Origin: Diploscapter coronatus
Taxonomy: Eukaryota > Nematoda > Chromadorea > Rhabditida > Rhabditidae
Assembly: GCA_964036155.1 (NCBI GenBank)
Contig: OZ038423.1
Coordinates: 13,779,249 to 13,843,248, forward strand
Direction: 5' to 3'
Length of the DNA stretch: 64,000 nucleotides
The position numbers and the translations under genes were made by a program. This document shows positions 37,127-50,073 of the stretch, piece by piece (the stretch's first letter is position 1; every line of letters begins with the position of its first letter). The notes below the pieces were generated by a model. It had not been told where the DNA came from and searched no databases. It worked only from the letters and a program-made list of their open reading frames with translations.

Positions 37127-40100
37127 TTATAGAAATTCAACTAGGCTATTTTTGGGAAAAATTTCCGGCTGTAAAAGTCGGACGGCCGAATCACGTACGG
37201 GCGAATCAATGCCTGCAGTTGACGCTACGCGAGACCGCATCGGAGCTAAATTTTGGACTTGCAAATTATAATTTATTCTCGCAAATGCGAAAATCGCTTA
37301 TGATATTTATAATTTTTAGGTGTTAAATGACTAAACTTATGAAAACATAAAATTATAAAGCATATCGTTGGAAAATTTCATGAATATCAGAAAATGTTAT
37401 GATTTTTAAGGCTACCTGGATGAGCGCTTGGATGTGTGGTACTCGTATCACATTTATTATATCTAGTATTTTTATCGTAGACGAAAACTGCTAGATAAAT
37501 TGCGTTGAACGCGAATTGACTGAAATTTTCTACCATTTTCAGAAAGAATATTTTGAAATTACCTGAAATACAGTGCCTGAGAGATCATTCTAGTCGCGAA
37601 GTCAAAGTTATCTTCAGGCTCATCTGACAAAGAATACAGAGCAATTAACCTAAATTGGGTAACTAAGGATCAGTTGCTGACCAATTAAAGTTGAATTACC
37701 TGTAGATATTTTCAGGAGCATTTAGCATAATGCAAATTAGCGCTATAAGAAGCCATTTCCAAATTGCTTTTTGATGTCGAACCTGAATTGGGATTTTTAA
37801 TCTCATAGATCTTTATCCAAATTAGGAATTGGAGATTTCGGTAAATACAGGGCGTTTCAAGTTTATCTCCCTATTTTATTTTTTGAATAATTTTTTTATT
37901 TTTCACCCAAATTGGGTACGGTTTTTTTCATGGTACTCTCCGTACGTTAGGGTTTTGTTTGGTATAACTCTTGGGTCGATACCGATTACCCATACCCAGA
38001 AAACCACCTGTTTTTGGGGAAGCAAATTTTTTGGAGCTAAAAAAATGTTCAAAAATTCATAACTTTCTTATTCCTGAACCAAATTGGATGACTCTTTTTT
38101 TATTCGACACCATTTGGTCTCTAGATTATCAGGTAAAAAAATAAGAATTTTTGAATACCAATTTATGCAGAAATGCGCGTTTTTCGCGTCTTAATTGCGG
38201 ACTTTTCACAATGTCCTGGGTTTACGCGTAAATGACGTCCGAAAAATCTGTCCTTCCAGTATGTTGCGTAGAATGACATGACGAACAACTTTTATTTCAG
38301 GACTGACCTCGGATTCATTACCGTTAGGGCTCCAGAATTTTTTGAAGTACGACGGCCAAATTCAGCAAAATGCTTTTTTGGCACAAATTTTTAAAAATTC
38401 ATATCTCCCTATATTTCTGACAAAATTTCATAATTCTTTTTTTATTTTGCAGATATTCAACAGAAGAATAATCTAAAAGTAGCAAGAAATTTTTTGAAAA
38501 TTAATTTTGGCAGGAAAAAGTTACCCGAAGATACCCTATACACCCGTACTACGTTTACACGTAAATGGCGTTGGAAAAATCCGTCCTTCCAGTATGTTGC
38601 GTAGAATGACATGCTAAACAAGTTTTCTTTCAGGACCGACCTCGGATTCATTACCGTTAGGGCTCCAGAATTTTTTGAAATTCGACGACCAATTATTGCA
38701 AAGTGTCGTTTTGGCGGAAATTTTCAAAAAATCATAACTTTCTTACTTCTAAACCAAATTCCATGATTATTTTTTTATTTTGCAGATCTTGTCGAGGAGA
38801 TTATGAGAAAAATAAAAATTAAATTAAAAAAAAATATTTTTGATGGGAAAAAGTTATCCGAAATTACCCCATATACCCGTACTGGGTTTACGCGTAAATG
38901 ACGTCGGAAAAATCTGCCCTTCCAGTATGTTGCGTAGAATGACATGCTGAACAACTTTTATTTCAGGACTGACCTCGGATTCATTACCGTTAGGGCTCTA
39001 GAATTTTTTGAAGTTCGACGGCCAAATTCAGCATAATGCTTTTTTAGTCAAAATTTTCAAAAATTTATAACTCCCTGTGTGTGCATATTCTAAAATAACT
39101 TCTGGAACAAAAGTTGTTCATCATGTCCATCTGCACAACATATCGAAAGGACAATTTTTTCCAACGTCATTTACGCGTATAGGTAGTACGGGTATATGGG
39201 GTATCTTAGAGTAACTTTTTCTTACCAAAAATATTATTCTAAAATTTTATTTTTATTTTCTCCTTATTATTCTATTGAAGATCTACAAAATAAAAAAATA
39301 ATCATGAAATTTTGTTAGAAATATAGGAAGATATGAATTTTTGAAATTTACTGTCCAAACGACACTTTGCAATAATTGGTCGTTGAACTTCAAAAAATTC
39401 TAGAGCTCATACCGATGTGAATCCAAGGTCGGTCCTGAAACAAAACTTGTTTAGCATGTCATTCTACGCAACATACTGGAAGGACGGATTTTTCCAACGC
39501 CATTTACGTGTAAACGTAGTACGGGTGTATAGGGTATCTTCGGGTAACTTTTTCCTGCCAAAATTAATTTTCAAAAAATTTCTTGCTACTTTTAGATTAT
39601 TCTTCTGTTGAATATCTGCAAAATAAAAAAAGAATTATGAAATTTTGTCAGAAATATAGGGAGATATGAATTTTTAAAAATTTGTGCCAAAAAAGCATTT
39701 TGCTGAATTTGGCCGTCGTACTTCAAAAAATTCTGGAGCCCTAACGGTAATGAATCCGAGGTCAGTCCTGAAATAAAAGTTGTTCGTCATGTCATTCTAC
39801 GCAACATACTGGAAGGACAGATTTTTCGGACGTCATTTACGCGTAAACCCAGGACATTGTGAAAAGTCCGCAATTAAGACGCGAAAAACGCGCATTTCTG
39901 CATAAATTGGTATTCAAAAATTCTTATTTTTTTACCTGATAATCTAGAGACCAAATGGTGTCGAATAAAAAAAGAGTCATCCAATTTGGTTCAGGAATAA
40001 GAAAGTTATGAATTTTTGAACATTTTTTTAGCTCCAAAAAATTTGCTTCCCCAAAAACAGGTGGTTTTCTGGGTATGGGTAATCGGTATCGACCCAAGAG

Positions 40101-43100
40101 TTATACCAAACAAAACCCTAACGTACGGAGAGTACCATGAAAAAAACCGTACCCAATTTGGGTGAAAAATAAAAAAATTATTCAAAAAATAAAATAGGGA
40201 GATAAACTTGAAACGCCCTGTATACGCTATTTTGGCTCAAGACGATGCTAGTTTATGTTTTTGGTGAGCATTGGATTAAAGTCAGAAGTCAAAAATCTCT
40301 GTGATAAAAAATTAATGAACGAAGAAAAACTAACCTTCAAATTGGTGCCCATTTTAATGCGGATGCTGGCTTTTCGCGTGAGCTTTATGATCTCCTCCAA
40401 AGCCGATTTCCTTCGTTCCCGAATTATGTGAATCCGAGGAAATGCACTGAAATTCAGTAACTAAGAGATTATTTAGAAGGCTATTATTCTTAAATCCAAA
40501 TAAAGATAGTTATTTTCATATTGTGCGCAGTATAAACTTAAAAATTAAGGTATGTTTGCAAATTTTTAAAGATAATGTGTATGATAGCGCTTGATTTACA
40601 CAGATCACAGATAGCTTTTTATTATGAACTTATATCTTTCTAAAAACTAATTGCATTATCATTATTGACAAAAAGTTGGTAAGTTTCAAAAATTATGGAT
40701 CTAATTAGACTGAAATTATTTTTATGCTAATTTATCTTCGTTATAATTTTTAATGTAAATTAGACTCTAGTTTAAATTATTTAAGATATTTTGAAATACT
40801 ATAACTTACATCAACGTGCTTTTTGCGACGACATTAGCGTCCATGATGATAATGCAAAGACAGGGAATGCAGAAGGACCAGACCCATTCGATCAAATGAA
40901 ACAAACGATTAGCAGAGAGGCTATCCCGAAGGAGAGGCACCTTAATTTGACTTTTTAAAATGTCTATTTAGTGGAAAAATATATTTAAGTTCGTTAACAC
41001 AAGGGATTGGCAATAAACTCTGAACATTTAGTTGGAGAATCTCTTGAGTCATATTGCTAAATTTGATAGAATTTGAACTTACTTCTACAAAGAGCTAAAA
41101 TATCGATATCGAGAAATGTGATTTTAAAAATGTCGGATTTCGATATATAACAAAAACGTCATTCTATGCATGTATGTAGAGCGAATATATAAAATAATAT
41201 ATCCTAAAGTACCTGAGTACATCCATCGGTTGTTGAATGAACCGCTATGAGCAACCAAAAATTGAGCAGGATTGACATCGACTAAAATTTTAATATTGCC
41301 AAAAATCAGAGACAGGAAGACTTTCAGTCAAAATGAGAAACTTATAGGGAAAGGGTCCGCAAGGCTAAAATTTTCGATAGAAATTTAACACACATTGTCT
41401 CGCGATCAGCAAAATTTTAGGGAAGAATTTTTAGGGGGTACGCAACAAGGATCTGTCATAACGTGCTTAGGTCTATCCGAAATTTTTCAAATTTTTATCT
41501 TTCTCCTTAAACACTTTCAGGATTAGTCATTTATCTTTTCGAGACGACTTGCATGAATTTTTCATTTTGGTTAGCTCGTCGAGATGTCTTGTGATATATC
41601 ATTCCCAGAAGCAATTTGCTAATTGCTCGATTCACAGCTCACAAGAAATTTAGCAGGGTTTTCACGATCTTATGAGTCAGGATCAAAAAATGAATCCATG
41701 GCTTTGAATTTTAGATATCGAAAATTGAAAGATTATCAAGGTGAGACATTATTAGCCGTTATAATTATAGCCAACATTTGTTTTTCTCGTATCTTTAAAA
41801 TGGTCATGTTTAAGTTATAAATCCAAGGAAATTATGAACTTCTGAATATAGAATCTTCGACATTTTTTCTTCGAAACTATCAATATATTCCACTGGAAAA
41901 TTACTTTTGTTGAAATAAAAAAACTCACAATTATAAATGCCAAGGCTCGATAAGGCATCTGCCAAAGCCTCAAATGGTAGAGTGGGTGGCATATAGCCAA
42001 ATATCGAAGTGACGAAAGCAATAACCAAGACCAAATCGAGATCGATGTCACTGTATGTGTTAAGAAGAGCATTCCCTGAAAAGGGGCTATCATGGTAAAA
42101 TTTGAAAAGGCTACCTTGAAAACCACAAGCCATGTGAGATGGATTGAGAAAAAATCTTAACCCGAATATTCCTTATCCAATTTCTTACAATACGGGCTTG
42201 AAGTTTTCAAATAATCTAGATAAAGCTAAATTATCAAACTTACCTTGCACAATCCATGCATCAGTGGAGTATCCGGCTCTTCAAATCCGAACATTTGATG
42301 AACATTTTGAGCGCAAATGAGTAGAAGTGAACACAGATCAGCTGCAGCCATGGAACAAAGCGCAACTCCTGTTCCGTTTCGGTAACGTTCATTATCGTTG
42401 CTAAATTTTTTCTTCAATTTATTAAAATCACATAGCAATGATTGTTAAGAGAATATTGTAGTTTAATTAAGGCCTAGAATCCTAGAAGATAATATCTATT
42501 TTGAACTTTTTACTCTGACCTGAAAATCATTATTTGATTATCACAATTACTTTTTTTTCGATTTTGTCATTAACTTGCCATTAAATAAATATACAGAAAT
42601 ATAATGATTATCCATACAATTTTATGAAACATCGATTTTTTCGACTTATTAAATTTACCTAGCTAATCGTCGCATTCTAAAGAGGACATAGATGTTCGCG
42701 GGTATTCCGACGGAAAATGCCACTATGTAAATGCAGGCCACAGTCACGGCTATCGTTCGTATATTTGGATCGATCAGGATGTTGTACTGAAAGAAAACTT
42801 CAATTAGATAAAAAAAATAGCTCCTTCTTTAAGTTCACTTTAATTCCTAATATATTTTCTAACTCCAAATCTTCTAATTCAGATCTATCTATCCAAGTTC
42901 TATCATGTTAGCTAGTCAAAAGGATTGAGTTCACGAACTATTATTTTATCTATATTAATAAGTTGGCTTTATTTAATTGCTAATTCTCCTATTTATAATG
43001 CAGTATATTCCCAAAATATTTCGTCTGCAGGCCAAATAAACCCAATTTAGACGCGGTGTCTCATTCTTTTACACTCCAAAAATAGTCGCTATAATTCTGA

Positions 43101-43719
43101 GAGTTGCCAAATATAGCCGTATCACGCCTCCATAGTTCAAGGATTTGATTTTCATCACTTTTGCTTTCCTCTCTCGAAATCCCATTATATTCCTTGTTTT
43201 CTAACCTCAGATAAATAAGTGAGAACTATCATTGAAAGATCCACTTATAAGGAACCTTAAAGATATTATTCTTATGCGCTGAGAGGTGGATATATAAAAT
43301 CGGCTGGGATAATATATCTCCATTATATGGCTATATTCCCAAGATCTCATAAAAGATTCCCCTTTCCTAATATGAAATGTCGCAGCCCGAATTTTAGAAA
43401 ATACGTTATTTTAGGAGCGAAGTTTTAAAGTATACAATTATTCGTGTGCGCGATTTCCAAACACGTGCTTTGATTCTAATGAACCAATTTGAAATTATAC
43501 GTGTGAAGCTTCCAACTATAATATTCAGGTGCAAATTTAAATGGCGTGAAATGACCTTCAGACCAAATTAAACTTGGATAACTATTCAAATTGGTCTATT
43601 CTGAGTAAATCTTGCAATTTTGCAACAAAATTTGATGGCTCTAAAAATACCTCGATATCTGATTCTGAAAAATTGGCATCAAGGTATTCGGGCAGTAACT
43701 CTTGGTCTAACTGGTTCAT
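37127..43719 (-). CDS. Class A (rhodopsin-like) GPCR, orphan, probably peptide-type
   Basis: Eleven minus-strand exons (43719-43651, 42786-42659, 42400-42244, 42114-41929, 41281-41213, 40940-40810, 40446-40335, 37782-37700, 37649-37563, 37519-37416, 37245-37127) encode 414 residues with consistent phases. The short N-terminus carries an NFS glycosylation site. TM1 has IVAFSVGIPANIYVLF, TM2 has AAADL, a cysteine (HGLCK) precedes TM3, and TM3 ends SLRYLAICHPL, so Leu-Arg-Tyr replaces DRY. TM4 Trp and the ECL2 cysteine (DGCTQ) are present, with PCLCIIIMD in TM5, a basic third intracellular loop, and FNAIYLAVF at TM7 in place of NPxxY. The start follows a TTTTTCAG acceptor. Intron 37783-40334 contains a palindromic transposon. 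Subfamily not determined. Confidence 0.85.
37848..40220. mobile_element. Large palindromic foldback DNA element with TA flanks
   Basis: The left end reads CAGGGCGTTTCAAGTTTATC and the right end is its exact reverse complement. TA flanks both ends (37846-37847 and 40221-40222), as in Tc1/mariner-type insertion. The arms, 37848-39034 and 39035-40220, mirror each other with no net length change: coordinates pair to a constant sum of 78,068. Each arm contains three head-to-tail modules of about 330 bases carrying TATGTTGCGTAGAATGACATG-like blocks. The outer arms are nearly identical; the innermost modules are clearly diverged. Mirrored short frames at 38457-38651 and 39417-39611 are arm copies, not genes. 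No transposase, so non-autonomous. Confidence 0.9.
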
Positions 43720-46700
43720 GATCTGAAAAATCAATAAATTATTATGTTTCAAATATAATAAGTATGAAGCGAAAATTAATTAGCCTAGTGAATTTAGAAA
43801 TGCGGTCAACGAATGTCAGTAAAACGAAATAATTTGCGATAATAAAGAGAGGGTGTAGCACATTCAAAGCAATTTGACGAGATCATTGAATTCGATGAAA
43901 GGATATGTACGAATAAACTATGAGGAATGTCATGCAACAATAATACGAACTTATGTACTATTTCATGAATATATAGCAGTAGTTTACTCGGGTAGGCTCA
44001 AAATTTAACATTAAAAGTGAAGAATTTGCATGCTCGGATTAACTTTTGCGTCTTACGATTTTCTTGGAAGTTTCAAACGTATTTCTTTATGTAAGACTGT
44101 CTGAATCACTGGTGAATATTCATAAAAGTGATTAAACTACTCAAAGATACATTTTTCGAGTCACGCAATAGTTTTAGGTGAATTTTATGAACAAAATTAA
44201 TCACAAAAATCATCAAAGTTTTGCTTTATCGGATCTCATCTGAAAAGAAAACCTCAAATTATCGTAGGAGTTTGTGAGCAAGGGATATTTTCTTCGAAAT
44301 ACGATTCATTCCTTCGGTCGAGGTTTTAGGTGAAAGGAAAAAATGAAGGGGAACTCAGAAAGTCATTCGAGCATTCATTCGCATATGGAAAATTGACGGT
44401 GAGAGTGAATATTTGAGGGATCAAGAGGGAAAAAGGAAAGAAAAAAATAACCAAATGCTGAGAGAGATAGCATCAGAATATAAGATTCAGAGAAAAAGAT
44501 AGGAAAAAATGCACATTGAGAAAGAGCCGAAGTGATGTGAAACATATTTAGAGGTAGAGAAAAAAGTGAATGTAATGTAGGAACAAGTTGACTCTTTCTA
44601 ACGAAACATTCCTGCAGAATTTTTACATGAAAAGGTATATAGGAAGGTTAGAATTATTTGCAATTATAAAAAATAAATCCTCAGATATAATTTGCCTCCT
44701 TAGTCATATCAATATTGTTATTCCTAATATTTTCTGAGAATAATCACTTTCAAGCAATGCACTTTCATTTATTTATTCTGAATATTTCCCAGGAAATAAA
44801 CGCATAGATATGAAGCGAACGAAAATAAGACAATTCAAAGATGAGATAGGTAAATTGATGTGGAAAAACGTCCATTTCACTCAGATACGCGTTACCCAAA
44901 ATACGACGTAATTAAATGAAGCTTCATTTAAAATTGGTGGTCAGAAGATTTGGTTTCATGCCAAATTCCTAGAATTGAATCTCAGCCGACTTTTTGCTCT
45001 ATTTTAGAGTGTAGTGCTGGAGATGCTTCAGGAAGAAAAAATAGAGTTTTTGTACCAAACTCGAAACATCATAAAACTGCTCACACATTAATTAAGGGTA
45101 TCTAATTATGTCTGAAACACTGAAGTATAAATGATTCAAAATATATTCTAGACAGTTTTGAACCTGCTATCTTTAGACATATAATAGAGATTTTTTGTAC
45201 TTCTAGGCGAACTATGTTAATTATGCCAAAATGTCTGAAACTCTGGTGCTAGCCTGTACTCGATGTTACTGGCAAACTTTGGAATATTTAAATAACTAGG
45301 TCGAAAATAAGCAAAAATAAACGCTTGCAGAATTTCTCGGAATTCTATAAATAAGTTTCGGATTTTTGCTAGATTGCTAGATTGAGAATAAAAACGGTTA
45401 GTTAGTACATCCATCTCTCAATGATAGCTTATCAAAAACCATTGAAAGTGTCTCATTTCGGATTGTATTTCGAAAATTCCCTGCAAAGTTCATATTCATT
45501 AGGTCTGATAGAATTTTGCATGAATAACAAGGGAATACTTTGCAAAAACATGCAATTTTTCTGGAAAAGTACAAAGAAAACGAGAATTTAGAAAGAAAAA
45601 AGTTTGGCAGCTATTTTCGGATAATTGAAAAAAAAGTATTTCGAACTATACAAAAAGAGAATCCCAGTTTAATTTTATATATCGCTATGACATAGGCTGA
45701 TAGTAGAGACTTAGTTCTTACTCCTTGGATTTTGAGGGTACTTTCCAAGTTACCTCATTTTCGAATCTTTGTACTTGTTTTAGAGCTCTACGGCGAGTTT
45801 ACTGGTCGTTTAGAGTAAGCAAAGTAATGGAAAATAACATTTATCGTTGGTTTTAGACGACTCGGCAAATGCAAATTTAGTGCGCAGTTTTTCTGCAAAG
45901 AACTAGAAAATAGTATGAGTTAAATAGAGGGATTTAAAGAGAAAACTAAATAAAAATGCAATTTTAAAAGGACACCAACAAACGAGAGAAATCTATGCAA
46001 TTATTCGCAAAAACGCGCATCTTTTGTGACAAAAATGAAGTTATTCTTGGGAGAAGCGAAATAAAGAATCATGTTATCCAATTTAAAGTTTAAAACATAA
46101 TCGAATAGCGAATATTTTCCAAGTTCAAAAAATTAGGAGATTTTATTTAAATTGAGGCTATAGAAATTTGGAAAGATCACTTTCGCGATAGACGATAATT
46201 AAGCTATTTTTGCCAAATTCCCCACGGATTTCATAAGTTTCCAAGGAATCTACCATCAACTAACCAGAAATATTAGCTTGAAAAACGTCTCGAATAGTTT
46301 CGAACTCATTAATATTTACTCGAGAATAAAAGTAGCTCCGAAATATCATTTCACACGGAAGCGAATTTGTTCTTCATTCCGAGTTTTGCGGTAGAATAAA
46401 CGCAAAATGAAGAAGCTACTTTCGAATACGCCAGACATTTTTCTTAGTTTTTAGGCCTATTCTTCAACATGCGGCTAAAAATTTTCGATATTTTTCCTAA
46501 TGCTCAAAGCTATTCGTTCAGGTACGAGTCATCCAAAGAAAACTTTTAGCTTGTGATAATTTGGGTTTGAAAAGCTTTCTAGCAGTTCTTTTTCCGAAAG
46601 TTCAAATGACCAGATTTACACAAATAAAACTAGAAATAAACAATCTTGAGAAGAGATCAAGTAGATTATCTTTAAAAGTAGACACATGACTCTCTAATCT

Positions 46701-49159
46701 ACTGATAAAATAGTTTTAAAAATTTTCTGGAATTGCAACAACAAAAAACTAAGAATTACAAAGCCGGATGTTGCGAGGCTCGAAAATGAAAAATTTACGC
46801 CACAGAAGGAGGGGAATAGTCGTTCCAAGATTTACAATTTTTGTTTCGAAAACCAAATATGTCAACCTGTTTTCCAGGCCTACGCTTCATCATATGACGG
46901 GAGAGTTTTCACAAGGAAGTGGTAAAAGAACGCCTGGGCTATTCAGAAAATCAACGAGTCAGTCGAGTGGTATTTTGGGGCTGCCCCGTTCTCTGTACCC
47001 TTGAATACCTAAAGATGCCTCGGAAAACGAGACAAAATAGAGAATATTTAAAATTATCCCAAGCGTTTTTTTTTTTTAAATCTATCCCTCAATATTGAAG
47101 AAATATTCAAATTTGGCGAGAAAATATAGGGAACCTCTGGGATTAGCAAAATCATTTTTCTAGGCTTATGTTTCAGCATTGGAGAAATATTGAAGTTCTT
47201 GAAGAAAGGTACGTGAAAAATGTGCGTCGAAATTTCATTTGCCGCAGTCGGCTGGAGAAACATTTATCGAATTTGGCCGATAAATTTGAGAAGAAAGCAA
47301 TCTTCCGAATGAACGCGAAATATTAGAATCTTGAATATTAAGATGGTAAATAGATAAAAGTTATACTTTTTAGAGATCACAAGAGTAATGCAGCTAAGAA
47401 AGGTAACATTATATTTGGACTAGTTAATTTTAAAACCTAAACATTTTTGAGGTTTGTGAACAGAAATATGAAGTTTGAACATGAACCTGAAAATATGAAA
47501 TTTATTTAGGTTATTCTATTGCAAAAAGTAGTGAATTTATGCAATTACGATAAAAATTCTCTGAATGAAAGTTATTTTATTTGAAAAGTAAACCGATTTT
47601 CAAATCATTTTATAACAATAAAAACCAAAATATTATTTGGACGAGTTTCAAATACTCCCCAAATACAAATGTTTTTCTTCACTCGCGTAACATGTGAACA
47701 GTGCATATTGTCATAACAAAAGGGGTTTCCTAGAAGTTAAAATGTAAATTAGCTGAACGCTATCCTAAACGGTTTTCAGACTATATCTTTTATCATGTAA
47801 TCTAAATTTTGATCTAGTTTCCCCCGAAATTTATGTACTGCGTGATAAGCGTTGTTTAGCGATTTTGGTATGCGTCTGGTTGTAATTTATGCGAAGTTAT
47901 CATCAAAAATCGTCAAAATCTCTTGCGCCATGTCAAAATATAGCCTCAGAAAACTATGGAATATCCATATTTACTTGGATCCACATATATTTCGAGGATT
48001 TTGCGTATATAAACCAATATATAAAAGTGAAAATGTTTAGCCAACGACTCAAAAATCACTGAATACAAATTTTCTAAGAAGAATATTTTTAAAAACGATC
48101 TTTAGAAAGCAGGGTATATATAATCCTAACTAATGAGCGGAATGCTGTTGAATTTGATACATTTGATGCACGAATGGGGAAATTTGATAGAGAATCGAAA
48201 ATTATACGAGAAAAAGCGATTTAGTAGCCTTAATTTACTGAAAATGGCTTTAAAAAGCTTGAAAGGAACATTGTGTCACAGAATATCAGAAATTATTATG
48301 TAAAAATTTAAATAATGGCTATTAGATATCTTAAATAAAATGCTTTAAGGAACTTTAAAAGTGAGGAAATTTCACTTGAGGCTCGACTAATAAAATTGAA
48401 GCTCGAAAAACTGAAGGATCCTTGATTTTCGGGAGTTTTCTCGAGTGAGCCTTGCAAAATTTCGACACGCAATCTGATTTGGTCAATTTTTGGCCTAATG
48501 ATAAAGATAGACTTTGAAAATCGACTGAGATAGTCTTCATCTTTCTGAAGGTCAAAAATCGCCTCACGAAACAGGCTATCACAAGCTATAACGATTTTTC
48601 CTCGGAAATCAAAAACTGGTGATGAAAATTTCATAAGTTTCAATTCAAATCTGAGCAAAAACCAAATTAATCTGGATCTCAAAATGGTTTCATTTCGCCG
48701 AGATTTTACATAGCATATTTATGACATGTTTGAAATATAAGAATTTTCATAAGAAAAACAAAAATATAATCAAGTTTTTCGTCACATGGTCTATTACCAA
48801 GGGCATGTTTGTGGGCATGAAATAATAAACTAAAAAATATCGGAAGTGTAAGACGAGACCAATAGAAGGCTGGAGGTAAATGGTTTGTGCTCATCAAACA
48901 TAGCAAAAGTATGGAACATATCGAAACTATGCGCATAGATTCAGTGCTATTCATTTTCATTGCATGTTCATATTTATACGACGAAACTTTTGAATTATTC
49001 CGGCTGTTGTGAGGGAGTTTGAGGCACAAAAATGGGGAATTTCCTTGATCTATTATATTTGAAATCTCAAAATTTCATGAAAAGCATGGAATCCAATTAT
49101 GATATATAAAGCAAGAAAAATGACGATACAAACACATTTTATAATATTAAAAAATGACA

Positions 49160-49526
49160 ACTTACAAGGGAAGTGCGCAGATCGGAGCTTAGGTTTTGAC
49201 GAAACTTATCAAACAGGACTTTCAAAGACGAGGATTAAGATAATAAAGTCAAAGTTTGTCAAATAGGAACCTGGAAGAGGAAAGTTTAATCCGTTTTTTA
49301 CTTGTATTTTGCGTGAGAAATGAATGAATTTCTTTATCGAAAATGTATGTAATTTGCAAGTGTATGAGTACAAGTGAAGAATCGAGAGTTTTCGCCAATC
49401 CCCTCCTTTCAGATCCCTATTTTGAACTTTTTGATCTTACCATCGTGATCCTTGTCATTGGAAACCCCCGTTTGGTAAGCTTCATCAAAATACGTGAGCT
49501 CCGATCTGCGCACTTTCTTTGTTAGT
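49160..49526. mobile_element. Foldback MITE-like element
   Basis: The 17-base block GTGCGCAGATCGGAGCT at 49173-49189 recurs as its exact reverse complement at 49497-49513. Homology between arms continues imperfectly for about 130 bases on each side, to GTCAAATAGG-like sequence, leaving a loop of roughly 100 bases. The outer ends match as ACTTACAAGG and ACTAACAAAG. No coding capacity, and no clear target duplication was identified. The arms are much more diverged than those of the palindrome at 37848-40220. Confidence 0.7.
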
Positions 49527-49867
49527 CGATTATAGTCATAGCCTATTGAATTTAAAAATCATTTAAAAAGTTTCAAAGTACTAGTCCTTGCATCTTAGAT
49601 ATCTAGCCCAAAGCATGCCCTGTTACGTAATAATGTCCAGGAAAATAAATCTATGCATGATATTTCCGGATAGGTTCCGGAATACTTCCAAAATCTCAGG
49701 TATACCACTTTAGATTTTTCAAAGGGAGGCAACTTATATGAGATTTTCATTAAATGTACGTAACTTCTTAAAGAAGAGCACTTTAGTCATAGACGATTGG
49801 AAATTAGAAAACTAAAAATTGGTGAATAAATTTAATGATTCAATAAAACCAATAGATTCTGAGCAGA

Positions 49868-50073
49868 AGCACAAAATTCACAAATTAATTCCCGATATTC
49901 GAGCGGGAGATCTTTGTCTTTCAATCTTATGGACTTACAATTAGTTATAAAGAGTGGGACAACTTAAAATTATCAGAGTGTGATTAAAGAGATCTAAAAT
50001 CCAAAATGATGCATAAAATTCATAAATTAGGAAGTTTTTACCCTTCACTCTTATGGACTTGAGTTATAAAGAG
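49868..50073. repeat. Diverged tandem direct repeat, two copies
   Basis: Both copies contain an AAAATTCA[CT]AAATTA block, then CTTATGGACTT, then GTTATAAAGAGTGG and CAACT. They are offset by roughly 110-120 bases with small indels. This is an old tandem duplication without coding potential. Confidence 0.55.

Noticed and set aside
38457..39611. Two identical 64-codon frames on opposite strands, possible conserved small protein
   Set aside because: They are mirror images in the two arms of the palindromic element; identity reflects arm symmetry, not coding conservation.
48308..48682. 124-codon minus-strand frame in the gene-poor interval
   Set aside because: Hydrophobic and basic composition typical of AT-rich chance frames, without splice partners or recognisable domain.
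48706..49029. Minus-strand frame with a signal-peptide-like stretch (MRIVSICSILLLCLMS)
   Set aside because: No exon partners, no processing pattern and no family match by eye; too weak to call a neuropeptide precursor.
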